Below, piece by piece: positions 1 through 10,967 of a stretch of DNA of 64,000 bases; position 1 is the first letter of the stretch; each line of letters opens with the position of its first letter. Source of the DNA: Tomocerus qinae (taxonomy: Eukaryota; Arthropoda; Collembola; Entomobryomorpha; Tomoceridae); contig CM034546.1 of assembly GCA_020055645.1 (NCBI GenBank), positions 40,052,001 through 40,116,000 of the forward strand, given 5' to 3'. The notes under the pieces were generated by a model. That model saw only the letters and a program-made list of their open reading frames with translations, was not told the DNA's origin and made no database searches. Both the position numbers and the translations under genes were made by a program.

Positions 1-2304
1 AGGCATCGATTAATGTGGTATGCTCCTCAGATGATTTTACGCACTCAGGCCTTCCACATGCGGCAATATGCTGGACTTTTGCTCTAATGTTTCTAGCCAA
101 AGAGTTCTACGAAATTTGGCTTACTTCGTCTAGGTACACATATTTTTCCCAACTTGAAAACCTAGGGCAATTTCTAGTCATTGCATCCATTATATGGACC
201 CCTTGGCCTATCTACGAATACCTTGCAGGAGAAGATGAAGTTATTATTAAACCCTGGCAATTTGAAATCGCTGCGGTTGGTTTTTTTTCAAATAATCAAT
301 TATTTATGAAGAATGAAATTTATATTTTAACTTTACTTATTTATTCTTTCTAAGGCTTCTTCTTTTGTTATTTGGGTCCTTATTTTGTGCCAGTTAAGTA
401 AATTACAACAACTTCGTCTGTACTTGGAAATTTTCGTCAAGGTAATATTTTAGATAATTAAGGACTTGTCGCCATATTATACGCTATAAGCCTGAAACGG
501 CCCAATACCCAATATACACACATGTATACAAAAGTCAATTTGGTTTTTGGTGTCGCCTTCCGTCACGGAAGCATTAAATTTAGCATTAATGGTAGACGAG
601 CCTGTAATTTCTCTTAGTTTTTACTCTCATGTTTTCATAAGAGTAAAAAACGTAAAAGGCAAAAAATGTCCTTTGTCTCTTGCATGTCAAGTCACAAAAC
701 TGATGTGAAATAAAATCTTCACAAAATCAAGATTTATGCTTGTTTTATACTTTGTTTTATCGAAAATATTTAAAAGGTTTACTCCATTTATTTACACCAT
801 AATGCTTGTTTTATACTTTACACTTTTCCTTCACTTTTACGTTTTGTGACGTGTGACGTCACTACAATTAATTTGTAGTGACGTGAAAGTGAAGTGAAAG
901 TGAAAAGTATAAAACAGGCATTATGGTGTAAATAAATGGCGTAAACCTTTCAAGTATTTTCGATTCACAGCACTAATTACTTTTAAACCTTCACAGGTTA
1001 TGCAGAGTTTTTTGTTCTTTGCAATTGCATTTATCTCTCTTCTTATTGCCTTTGCCTTTTCATTTTGTATTATCATGCCGGAAGTAAGTACGTTAATTCT
1101 ATGTTTCTATGAATACGGATATTTGCATTTAAAACACTAATTAATTGAAATATTGTATACAATGTGTTTGTTTTAGTCCAAAGCATTCGAAACTCCGTTA
1201 TTAGCATTACCCAAAGTGCTCATGATGATGTCTGGAGAAATTAATTACGACGACGTTTTTTATAACGACGAAGATATTGGGCCCAGACAATTTCATTTTA
1301 CAGCAACACAAGTCACTTTTGTTCTATTTACAATCATAATGTCCATCCTTTTGTTCAATTTATTAATCGGGTTAACAGTTAGCGATACTCAGGTATGAAA
1401 TAAATTGAAATCACCATTCCCTTTTAAAAGATAATGCACAGATATTTTGGAAGGTACTATACTTACTTAATTCCTTTTGTAGGAGCTGAAAGATAAAGGC
1501 CATCTTGCTGAACTTCACAGTATGTTAGACGCAGTCCACTTAGTAGAGAAACTTGCAGATATGCTCAAAATAAATAACTGGCTGTTCCGGAAGCTTTCTA
1601 TCGCTGATGACAAAAACTGTAAAGATAGGGACCTCAAACGGTAAGTCAGTTTTATTTTCCCACTAGTTATTTGGCACTTCTGTATTTGCCAAATGAACAC
1701 AACTCAAAGGGAATGTACATAATATGTAAAAAGTACGGACATGCAAGAATGTTAAAATGTTTATCAAATATTTATTTTAATTTTTGTGTTATTTTGGTTT
1801 AAATGGAAACGCCTAAGAATACAATTAACTAAGCCCTAGAACAAGAGATTTGTGGATTAATATTTGATTTAATTTCGAAAAATTCATATCCCAGATTGTA
1901 GTCCATTGTTTCATGAATCGCATATCGCATAAGTGGTTACGCATTTTGAAAATTCCTACCAGACATCTAAAGATGGATAGAATAACTTATATAAACTTTA
2001 ATAAATTCATGTATAAACCAATATAACTAACCTATTATTTTGATTAAATTCCAGGTGGGATGTGAAAATAAGAGAACCATATCCAATCCCTCCTAAGGTC
2101 CTTAGTAATTTATTAATTAAAGCACAAAAGAATAGAGACGCTAACATGAGTGAAGAAGAAAAGCTTAATAACGGCCATGAAAGTCAAAGGGAAAGCAGTC
2201 TAGAGAAGTATGAACGTTCTAACAGAGAAATTCTTAAGCAATTAAAGATAATATCAAATGAAAACAAGGAAATCTTACAATCCTTTCGTGATTCAAAAGC
2301 ATGA
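1..2304 (+). CDS. TRPA-type cation channel (painless-like), 3' part, copy 1
   Basis: This is the C-terminal half of a transient receptor potential channel of the TRPA/painless group; the 5' part lies off the window. Exons read as <1-275, 355-441, 997-1083, 1177-1392, 1483-1640 and 2055-2304, all GT-AG and in frame, giving about 356 residues. They hold the S2-S4 hydrophobic segments, S5, a pore loop with MMMSGEINYDD, and an S6 ending NLLIGLTVSDTQ. A charged C-terminal tail follows (KYERSNREILKQLK, probably coiled coil). Exon lengths and boundaries match copy 2 at 21900-29986 exactly, so the two are tandem paralogs with conserved introns. TRPA proteins are plasma-membrane channels for heat, irritants or mechanical stimuli; the specific stimulus cannot be read here. 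The visible part has no break. Family assignment is firm; painless versus another TRPA subtype is inference. Confidence 0.86.
776..947. repeat. Hairpin MITE in TRPA copy 1 intron
   Basis: This is an imperfect palindrome of about 172 bp. It opens GGTTTACTCCATTTATTTAC and closes with the inverse ending GGCGTAAACC. The homologous intron of copy 2 (27088-27320) keeps only a short stretch resembling one arm, so it probably inserted after the gene duplication. Its inner part (GTGAAAGTGAAGTGAAAGTG) resembles the hairpin at 56438-56606. Confidence 0.7.
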
Positions 2305-4440
2305 GTACAATTTATTTTGCTGTCATTTTATTCTTATTATGGTCAAGTTATTATATCAACAATGATTATATGAAAAGCAGATGGCAAAGTTTTTCTCCTT
2401 AATTGCCTTTATTCAAATCAGTTTTACGCAATTTAATAATACATGTCCCTACAAAATTGTCCTAAAATTACAATCCAGTATACATACGTATATAAGGTGT
2501 AAATTGCGCTTTGAAATGATTTCCACATACATGTCAACCTGTCATTGTATGTATTTATATTGATGAAAGGGTTTATTTTCCTATGAAATCAAATTTTCCT
2601 ATGAATGAAAATATGATTTTTAACCTAAAAAACAATATTTTTTATGATAATAAAACCACTAAAAGGGAAGTACTTGTCTCCTTCCTTCTGCTTATTGGAG
2701 TATTCCAATAATTGATCCGTGTTGTACTTGGCTCTATATTTTACTCAAATAACTGCCAATTTATAAACCCATAGCAAGTATATTATAAAGTTGCATGGTT
2801 TTACACATTGAATCCATGTGAGTATTTTGCTTGTAAAAAAGCTCCATTAATGTTGCAAAATTAAGAGTCGCAGTCTTTTTTACAAAAGAAAATGTAGCTA
2901 ATAATAGTCTACACTTAGTCATTTTACATGTAGTTAAACATGAACGTGGTATTGTAAATCGTGATGGCAGATTAGTTTGTGTCTACATTTCTTTAATTTT
3001 TTAATTGATATCACGGTCTACTATAACAGTATATATGCACATAATTGGGTTGTCATCTTTGCTTAAATTGGTCATTTTGTTTGGTAAAGGGTTGTTTAAG
3101 TGAGGCAGGCAGGCGCTAGATGAACATGTTGAAAAATCAATGTGTTAATTATGATGAAAATGAATACTTTGCCCTATATTTCATATATTCATATTAGAGT
3201 AACTCAAATCCATATTACTTTGGCTCGTATGTAAGAAATTGTGTTGAAAGTTGTCAATAATAACTACGTACAGACAATAAAAGAAACAAATGGGTCAACT
3301 TTCATAAATCGATGACAACTGGCTCATTGCGATCCTCTTTCGTGTTCCTTCTTATCTTCATAATGCTATGGTTTTGTTGGTCATCGTCAACTGTTGCAGG
3401 AAATGTATTTACTATGCTATTAATTTGGTACATGTAAATTTCCTTTCGAGTTTAAGGATCCGTATGAGAAATAATACTGTTGTTTGGAATTTGTTTGAAA
3501 TTTGTTGGAAGCGTTATATTGTCTTTAAGCTTAATAAATACCTACTGATTACTGCTCACTGCATACTGGTCATATTGTTGAAACGTCGTCTTATAAGAAA
3601 TTTGACAGTCGCCAAAAACAGGACTACATTTACAGCATAATTTTTAATATATCTGAGGATAGTATTAAGTCCAAATTGATCTATTAAAATTCCATCTATT
3701 ATTATACATTTACTTACCATGTTCTCCTAAACTGTTTACATCGCATCAATAGCTTATTATATGTTTATTATTAACGGAAAAAAACACTTTGTGCCTAAAG
3801 TACCAAAAATAAGTTTTATAATGAATGTTGAAAAACTTAGAACAAATTTTGGGTATCCAAATAAATAATGCTATGGTTTCTCAGATAATAATACCTACAT
3901 AATTTGCAGCACCAAATCGATAATTTCTAGTTCCATACACAACACACAGCTATATATTTATGCCAAAAATAAAGTTACCTATAGTATCTTTAGTTGACTT
4001 TGTTGCTCCATCAGTAGCGGCAGTCGAATTATATTGTTGGTAATATTGGTACAGTTTTATTTTACTAAGATGATTGTTAGCAGCCATCCAATAATTACTT
4101 ATGTAAAATTGAATACCTTTTTAAAATTATAAACAACTACTGGCACCCAGTACTGATATTGAATTTTCAAAAAGAGTGAACAAGCCGTTAAAAAAAGAAA
4201 TTTAAATCATGGAGGAAGTAAATTGTTGCTAAAGCTCTACTTTAAAATACCAAATAGTTTAAAACCATTATGATAAGTGCAGATTTTTGTCAACGAGTCA
4301 AGCGAAAGATCATTTTATTGCTTTATCTCAGATTGTGATTATAATATAGAATTATGTAGGATAAAAGAAAATAAGCATTTAGCAATATTGTCACCTTTCA
4401 AAAATAATAACTGGAAGAAAAAATTGGAATATTATTTCAA
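2305..4440. other. AT-rich intergenic spacer
   Basis: I see no gene here. The open frames at 2381-2563 and 3368-3640 lack recognisable domains, splice-compatible continuation or biased composition, and are likely chance frames. The first few hundred bases are probably the 3' UTR of the TRPA gene. Confidence 0.5.
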
Positions 4441-4469
4441 CTAATGAAAAAACTTTTTTTGGGTTAAAA

Positions 4470-5520
4470 ATGGTTTTACAGTATTTAAGAAACTATTTAA
4501 ATCCTGTGCTATCAATCCAACTAAATTTGGAAATATGCCTTTCAATTTGTCGAGGGCTAATGACCAAGTCTGTCAGACAGGGGCAAGTTTTAGGAAGTGT
4601 ACCTTTCGTTTTTACCCAAAATGGAAGAATTGAAGACTACAATGGCATAATCGCTAAGGCAAAACTATTTTTCCTCCTTTTAATTGGTCATACGAATTGT
4701 ATCTACGTTTTCATACGAGTTTGCTAATGAAATTCTAAAAGATGGTAAATCTTTATCCACGTACATGTGTTTGGGCGGTGTTATCGTCTATTGTATTTCA
4801 CTGCTGCTTTTGGTTTGCATGGTTATAAAATGTGATGCCACTAAGCGTCTAATTAATGAAATGCTTCAGCTCAACGAGGATTTTAATGGTATGATAATAA
4901 AATAATATAATATTGACAATTAAATGAATTTTTAAATGGCGAAATCAATTTTATTTGCAGATAAATTTGTTTTGGATAAGAAAAAATCTGAACTGACAAG
5001 ATTTCATGACATAATGATTAATATTGTATGGACATATTCTTCAAAAATATTCCCTATATTTGGCATATTAGTAGCAATATTGAAACCACAATGGCCATTT
5101 TTCGTTACCTCACTACTCTCAACTGCAGACGAGTTTAAATACGTATATAATGCTGCTGTTTGCATCCACTGTTTAGTTGTCTCATGGGCAGTATACGCTC
5201 TAGTTGCCTTACTTATATTTATTCTAGCGACCATGGCAACATTTATTACAAACTATAAATTGATTACTCGGGAAATCAGGTAATATCAAAAATAGTAAAA
5301 GCATTCTAACTATTTCATTTAGAATATTTAACTGTTCTCACAAATAGATTTAAATGATGAATCGTTTTTTGAATGCCAGGTATGATAGAAAAACGTACTC
5401 CACCACAAATGACATTCGTTTAGAAAACAATACATTGAAATATTTCAACGCCTTGAATATTTTAACCAAAATGGTGAACGAAATTATTTCAGCAATTCTA
5501 ATAATATTTCAGTTGATAGT
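4470..5520 (+). pseudogene. Insect-type chemoreceptor (GR/OR superfamily), 5' part, split by insertion
   Basis: These are the N-terminal and middle exons of a seven-transmembrane chemoreceptor. Exons read about 4470-4888, 4961-5279 and 5380-5520; the splice joins restore frame (AAT G|AT and ATC AG|G TAT). Hydrophobic segments are evident, for example around CLGGVIVYCISLLLLVCMVI and WAVYALVALLIFILATMATF. Exon 3 stops abruptly at 5520 inside a helix and resumes at 19092 after the 13.57-kb element. A paralog at 54314-55035 is continuous across the same point, which confirms the break. A second lesion is a one-base shift near 4682: the upstream frame ends in IGHTNCIYVF while the downstream frame (LVIRIVSTFSYEF) is preceded by TAA. 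Such receptors sit in sensory-neuron dendrites; the ligand is unknown. It is called a pseudogene because of the insertion and the shift. Confidence 0.78.
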
Positions 5521-6560
5521 AGTAGAAGTGTAAGAATGGGTCTGGGACAATGAGTGTACCGATAGATTCAGTTTCAGCCATCTTTATTTAGGGGGAGTGG
5601 GCTGGGCTAGCCAACCCACCCACCCCCAGCCAGTCCCTACCAAAATTGGCGCCAAGTCAGGCTTGCCGCCAATTCCTAAGAGCGGTAAAGCCATAAAAGC
5701 AAGCAAGCAAAGGAGAGAGAGAGAGAGAGAGAGGCATGTTTCCAGCTCGGCGCATCGCACACGACTGAGCTCCTGCTCCCCGAGTGCCGCTATTTATACC
5801 TGCCGTCCCCCTACCCAGACTGTAGCTCCGCCCTAGTCTCTGCTGATTGGCTGCTGCCAGTCGCCCCTCTCCTTGGTTTCTCTCATATCCCTATAAGGGC
5901 CTTCTATACTCCATGCTGCCGCAGTAGAGCACGTGATTCCCATGCTTTCCCGTGTGCTTACCATGCCGTTCCATGCTTTAGTACCCTCTACTCCACCTAT
6001 CGCAATTATTTTGAACTATCACTATAACTATAAACTATGTGTATACTAACTATTCACTATAACTATACGCTAGTTATATAAATGAGCAAAACGTTGATGC
6101 TTTGTTTCGAGAACGAGAGGCAAGCAAAGTAAGCCGGTAGTTCTCGACAACACAATGAGTTAATTAGCTTGACCATAGACTGAATAGTCAATGGTCAAGC
6201 GATCAACAGTAAACTTCCTAAAGTAGACAGTCTGCGTATATTGATACAATAGAATAAATTCATTTCTCATATCGCATGGTCTTATTTCCAATATCTATGC
6301 AATAAAATTAAGCTAAACGTTGATGCTTTGTTTCGAGAACGAGAGGCAAGCAGAGTGTCAGCCGGTAGTTCTCGACAACACAATGAGTTAATTAGCTTGA
6401 CCATAGACTGAATAGTCAATGATCAAGCGCTCAATAGTGAATAAAAGAAGAGAGAATAATATTTGCTTGCGTTGTGAGTAGAGGTTGAGAAGAGACTGAG
6501 ATATTTTTAGATTTCTCCCCCTCATTCGTTCACAGAACGTTCTCGATGCCAGATGTTTCT
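5521..6560. repeat. Left terminal region of the Polinton-like element
   Basis: This block of about 1 kb is repeated almost unchanged at 62860-63890. It is far more GC-rich than its surroundings up to about 6000. It contains a perfect E2F-like palindrome TTGGCGCCAA (5646), a (GA)n run near 5715, a TATA-like TATTTATA near 5790, an inverted CCAAT (GATTGG) and the hairpin repeats listed separately. It is likely a terminal promoter/replication region of the element. The open frame at 5597-5836 is low-complexity and not called as a gene. Confidence 0.8.
6088..6430. repeat. Two direct repeats each holding nested stem-loops
   Basis: A unit of about 115 bp starting AAACGTTGATGCTTTG occurs at 6088 and 6315. 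Each unit has the inverted pair CGAGAAC/GTTCTCG. It is followed by a long hairpin at 6167-6200 and 6395-6428 with stem GCTTGACCAT/ATGGTCAAGC and inner stem GACT/AGTC around GAAT. The second copy has one stem mismatch. The same two units recur at the 62860 element. Confidence 0.8.
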
Positions 6561-7500
6561 CTAAAAAATAGTAGATATACTTTTAGTTGTAGATATTGTT
6601 ATGCTTTTAGGTATTAGATATCCTTATAACTATGGATAGTATATATACATATAACATGTGTACATAATATATTTACATCAATAAATGACATAGCAATAAA
6701 TATTTTATATATTAATTAATTATATATTATTTATTTTCATTCGCGTACTATCATATATTATTTAATTACATTAAGCATATTATATAATTATATTGAGCAT
6801 ATTATTTAATTATAAATATTATTTAATAGTAACAGTATAATATCATATAATATTTATCAGTAATGACATTATAAACATAATATTTAATTCCTTAAATTAG
6901 TTTCATATTAACTCTCATCAATCATTCTCAAGGCAACATTTAAGTAGAAATCTCTAGAGGAACTCCTGGAAATAAATCAACGCCGTGACAACTATAACTT
7001 GGTTGAAGAATATAAAAGATTGAATCCGCCAGAGGAAAGTGGGGTCAAGGTTAAAGTGGAAAATATATCCCTGAAAGTGATGACAGTTAATGAAAATTTA
7101 CCAATTTTCATTTCGAAAAATACATTTTGCTGTTCAAAATGATAGAAATTAGGACATTTTTAGGAAAATTACCCAATTTTCTTTTAAAAAATCCTAGAAT
7201 TGATAGAAAAAAGTAGTGCATTAGGAAGAATTTTATTTCAAGTAGAAAATATTTCGAAAGTGGTGATGACACGTAATGAAAATTTACCAATTTTCATTTC
7301 AAAAATAGATTTACTTGCTGAAGATGATAGGAATTAGAACATTTTATGAAAATTACCCAATTTTCTTTTAGGAAATACTAGAAATAATAAGCGAGTGATA
7401 GAAAATGTACTCCATTAGGAAGAATCAGTATTTCAAGTAGAAAATATTTCCCTGGAAGTGATGACGTTGAATGAAAATTTACCAATTTTCATTAAGAAAT
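6560..7500. repeat. AT-rich stretch and about 190-bp tandem repeat
   Basis: From 6600 to 6900 the sequence is almost pure AT (TATTTAATTA-like). From about 7071 a unit of roughly 185-195 bp repeats about 2.3 times. Each copy begins with GTGATGAC followed by AATGAAAATTTACCAATTTTCA (starts near 7078, 7263 and 7459). No coding frame is supported. Confidence 0.65.
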
Positions 7501-7666
7501 ATAGATTTGTTGTTGAAAATGTAAGAATTTAGGCTCGATATTTGAAAAAAGTGAAGAAAAAACACCGTGAAACATGCTAAAATCGATGAAAAACACCGTA
7601 AAACACGATGAACACGATAAGCAACGCTGTAAATTTTCTTTAGGGTGCTATATTTTGATATAGGAT

Positions 7667-8032
7667 TTGGTAGATATATCATACTGCCTGGCATATAGTC
7701 CTTATAAGTCCCTGTCGCTTCCTCCTGAAGAGAGGTGTATAGAATTCAACGATTTAAAACAAGCTTTTGGAGTGCCTTATATCTGCTTTGCAGATTTTGA
7801 GGCTTTTTTAACTCAGGTTAATTATAACGGGAAGGACCTCCATAAACCTTCCTCATATGCATATGTAATATGCAGCGAGGAAAAGGTAGAAAAGCTCTAC
7901 CTCTTTGACGAGGTAAACCACGTCTTAGATTTAATAGAAAAGCTGCTTTTAGAAGCAGACGAATATTTAAAAAGAATCAATGAGTTTGAATCAATTCATA
8001 TGACACCAGAAAATATTGCAGATCATAACTAA
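7667..8032 (+). pseudogene. Type B DNA polymerase, exonuclease-domain fragment
   Basis: The frame holds VPYICFADFEAFL, the Exo I motif (D-x-E) of the 3'-5' proofreading domain of protein-primed family B polymerases as found in Polinton-type elements. HKPSSYAYVI and a basic/acidic helix ending MTPENI follow, as expected just downstream of Exo I. The rest of the exonuclease and all polymerase motifs are absent; the frame ends at TAA 8030-8032. The first 15 or so codons overlap a noncoding motif shared with 14041-14076, so the true coding part starts near PEERCIEF. It is upstream of the polymerase N-terminal region (9206-10241), the reverse of the normal order. It is a decayed remnant of a selfish element, not a host replication gene. 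Confidence 0.68.
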
Positions 8033-8098
8033 TCTTTCTACTTTTATTTATTCTCTAGCCTTCATTGTGTTAAATCAATTCTTCCACTTCTAAGTAAA

Positions 8099-8747
8099 AT
8101 GAAAAAGTGCCAACGTTTAACCTGTTCTGAGTGCTCGCGAGAATTTAGTAAAGCATGGAATTTGAAAGTTCAAATCCAAACATCCCTCGGTGAAGTATAT
8201 TTTTTTAAAAAAATGGGAATAAAGAGAAAATTTGGAATCTCTATCCGTGGATTTTACTAGAACGCCGGTAACAGATCTAGCTGCCTTAGATGATCTCTCT
8301 CCAAAATGGCAAAAGTGTGGCAAAATGTTTTCCAACAAATGGAACTTCGAAAGGCACTATCAACAAGTGAAGAAAGGAAACGATTTATATTTCTAAAAAT
8401 ATTCGTAAAATAAGAACTTATTGTATACCACTACAATAGTCCACACTGGCCAAAGGTCATTTGAGTGTAAGATGTGTAAAACATATCTCAAAAAGAAGAG
8501 GGATGAAGATTCGCAAGAAGCTCTCAAAATGGAGTGCCCAATCTGCGGAAAGTCATTTGACAGAAAATACAATCTTAAAAGACATGTGGAAAAAGTCCAC
8601 CTTACCCCAAGCCCAAACAACTATAAAACATCACAAAAACGACGGCGTGAAGAATCTTCAGAAGAAGATTCAAACCTTAGTTCCTTTAAACGTTCAACTA
8701 GTGAATGTGACAGCGGCGATGAATATGACTCTCTCCCCTGGCTGTAA
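8099..8747 (+). pseudogene. C2H2 zinc-finger protein, degenerate with intact last finger
   Basis: Starting at ATG 8099 a classical finger begins (LTCSECSREFSKAWNLKVQI), but frame and histidines are lost by about 8200. A second damaged finger is visible near 8310-8365 (KCGKMFSNKWNFERHYQQV). A third block (8421-8747) has the linker-like HTGQRSFECKMC and one fully intact finger, CPICGKSFDRKYNLKRHVEKVH. A Ser/Glu-rich tail ending SLPWL follows. C2H2 arrays bind DNA or RNA; here they lie among polymerase remnants of the transposon and may be its cargo. Frameshifts make a functional product doubtful for the 5' part; the last 108 codons are open. Confidence 0.6.
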
Positions 8748-9016
8748 CTAAAATATTTCAACGTATCGTCTATAACGCCGAGTTTAAGTTTATTAAACTC
8801 ACCAAGAACATTCTCCGAGAACTTTTGGAAAACACAATTACAGAAGAACTGTGCGAGAGTTCTTCCTACTCTGATGACGAGGATGAGTCTTCAGAAAGTG
8901 AGACATCTATCGAAACTGACGATGAGACAGCCAGTGAGACATCTTTCGAAACTGACGATGAGACAGCCAGTGAGACATCTTCCGATTCTCACACTAGTGA
9001 GAAATTTTCCTCCTAA
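8741..9016 (+). CDS. Acidic Ser/Asp/Glu-rich ORF, unknown
   Basis: This open frame of about 90 codons has a hydrophobic-basic start (RIVYNAEFKFIKLTKNIL). It then becomes an acidic tail with the 14-residue repeat ETDDETASETSFET in about two copies, visible as a 42-bp direct repeat at the DNA level. I do not recognise a family. It has no ATG at its 5' end and may be a 3' exon, possibly of the preceding zinc-finger frame through an unseen splice or a frameshift. Acidic tails of this type occur in nuclear proteins; function is not claimed. Confidence 0.4.
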   Translation, partial: AVTKIFQRIVYNAEFKFIKLTKNILRELLENTITEELCESSSYSDDEDESSESETSIETDDETASETSFETDDETASETSSDSHTSEKFSS

Positions 9017-9205
9017 ATAATGAATTAACTTCCCTTGACATACTTCATGAATACAAGCAGAAAAGCCCTAGTTTGTACACCCTAGTCATAAATTATGTAT
9101 TATTAACATGCTGAAGATATTTAATTTCCAGTATACTATATACCCCTATAATATACAATCCTTTCATCAGGGATTTAGTTTTACTCCAGACTTTGAAGAG
9201 TAAAC

Positions 9206-10241
9206 ATGTTCCCCACAAAGGCTCTCACCGAAGGCGTGCTCAAGGTACTAATTTTGTAAGCTGCTATGTAAGATAAATCTCTAATTCCTCTTTTTTAAAT
9301 TTTAGTACAAATGCTACGTGCAAGGATGCTACTATCGCTCGCGATATTCTGAGCAGCTAAAGCTGCACAATCGTAGTACTCACGCTTGCAATCTTTCAGA
9401 TTCGTGGATGGTAAGCGATTATACTTGCCCGCTTGGAAAAATCTTTGACAAAGTATCTTTCGGCGACACTTTAATGGTGTTTCGAGCAAAGAACTTGCCC
9501 GTGTTTGGAAATCTAAAAGAAGCTCAAGACTATTTACAAGCTCACGCTGTGGCTGTTTTGACAGATGTTATTCTCACTGGTGTAGATATAATGTTTACGA
9601 TTACAGACAGTGAACTGAGGCAAGTTAGAACTCCTACATTTACTCTCATCAATATCAACCTATTCCCAGTTTTACTAAGTGCTGCCTTCAACTATGAGCA
9701 GACCAAACCAATCTTGCCATCTTGCTTCGACATCCACGTAAAGCATCATGCTCCTCCATTCTACTATGGATTTCTTGCAAAGCCTACTGAATTGGGAATA
9801 AGAAGAGGATTTTTGAATATAAGAACTAAATACTCTTGTTCCCTTCTACACTGTATAACAGCTGCGTTAAACCCTGTAGAATGTGGCCTAGGGCGGAATA
9901 ATCCGAAAAGCTATTCCACTTCATCTTTGTCCTATAAAAACATAAATAATTTCGATTTCTCAAAATTTGAAATAGAAAATAATATCACTATCAATATTTA
10001 TACATCAGTGAAAAACTGTGTCTACCCGCTAGTTGTAACCAATCAGAGAGGAGTAGCTAGAGAACGCCACATTAATTTGTTTCTGGTTAGAAGTGAGAAA
10101 AAGGCACACTACATTCTAATTACTAATATCTCTGCCTTTTTCGGGAATTCCAAAAATAAGTACGACGTCTGTAGATATTGTCTACAGCGTAGTTACAAGG
10201 CGATTGAGGAACATGAGGAAAAATGTAATTTTTACAGATAA
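9206..10241 (+). CDS. N-terminal region of element-encoded type B DNA polymerase, truncated
   Basis: A start at ATG 9206 gives a 13-codon exon (9206-9244), a 61-bp GT-AG intron and a long exon 9306-10241, 324 residues. A C2H2-like finger lies right after the splice (YKCYVQGCYYRSRYSEQLKL, then H...H). The C-terminal part has HINLFLVRSEKKAHYILITN and then the CRYCLQ...H...C finger. Polinton-type polymerase proteins carry this signature just before the exonuclease domain. The frame stops right after the finger, so exonuclease and polymerase domains are missing. Either this is a truncated gene or it has become a separate open frame; it has no internal stop. The whole sits inside the transposon with an exonuclease remnant upstream. 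The family link is by recognition of the motif pattern, not a search. Confidence 0.6.
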
Positions 10242-10497
10242 ATTATTTCTAAGCTAATAGTATTATGAACTAAATATAATTATTATTTTTAAAATTAAAA
10301 CTAAAATTATTTGTAAAGTGTAACTTATTGAAAACTAAAATTATTTGTAATGAAAATGTAATATAAACTAAGATGTTTTGTAAATTCACTTTCTCAAACT
10401 TTTCAATTTCTACATACATTTTCTTAATTCTCTTTCTCAAACATTTCAATTTCTAACTTCGTCTTGTCATTATTTATCACCAGTTTCATTTTCTACT

Positions 10498-10760
10498 CAA
10501 ATCAATTTACTCCAATTAGTCTACTCCAATTAGTCTACTCTAATTAGTCTACTCCAATTAATCTACTCCAATTAGTCTACCCCAATTAATCTACCCCAAT
10601 TAATCTACTCAAATAAATCTACTCCAATTAGTCTACCCCAATTAATCTACCCCAATTAATCTACTCAAATAAATCTACCCCAATTAATCTACTCCAATTA
10701 ATCTATCCCAATTAATCTACTCTAATTAATCTACCCTAATTAATCTACTCAATTAATCTC
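10498..10760. repeat. 14-15-bp minisatellite
   Basis: About 17 copies of TCTACTCCAATTAGT-like units with C/T variation (TCTACCCCAATTAA) run in one orientation. It is a simple minisatellite between the polymerase frame and the minus-strand zinc-finger gene. Confidence 0.85.
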
Positions 10761-10967
10761 ATCGTTTCTTTTTAGTAATAGTTTCTAAATAAATTTTGTA
10801 AACACTACAAATTTCTACATTCATTTTCTAAATTCAATTTCTAAATTATACTATTTGTATTTAATTTTCTATTTTTTAAAAATATTTGTAAAATTATTCC
10901 TAAATTAACTCATTTGTAATGAAAATAAACATTTTGTATAATCAATTGTTATAAACAATAAACTCCC

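Noticed and set aside
3368..3640. 90-codon frame in intergenic DNA
   Set aside because: No domain and no supporting neighbour; likely chance.
5597..5836. 79-codon frame, identical at 62936-63175
   Set aside because: Pro/Ser/Arg-rich peptide from the GC-rich terminal region with GA run; no domain, identity explained by the transposon copy.
10498..10760. Possible CRISPR-like array
   Set aside because: Units are contiguous, 14-15 bp and without unique spacers, in a eukaryotic genome.
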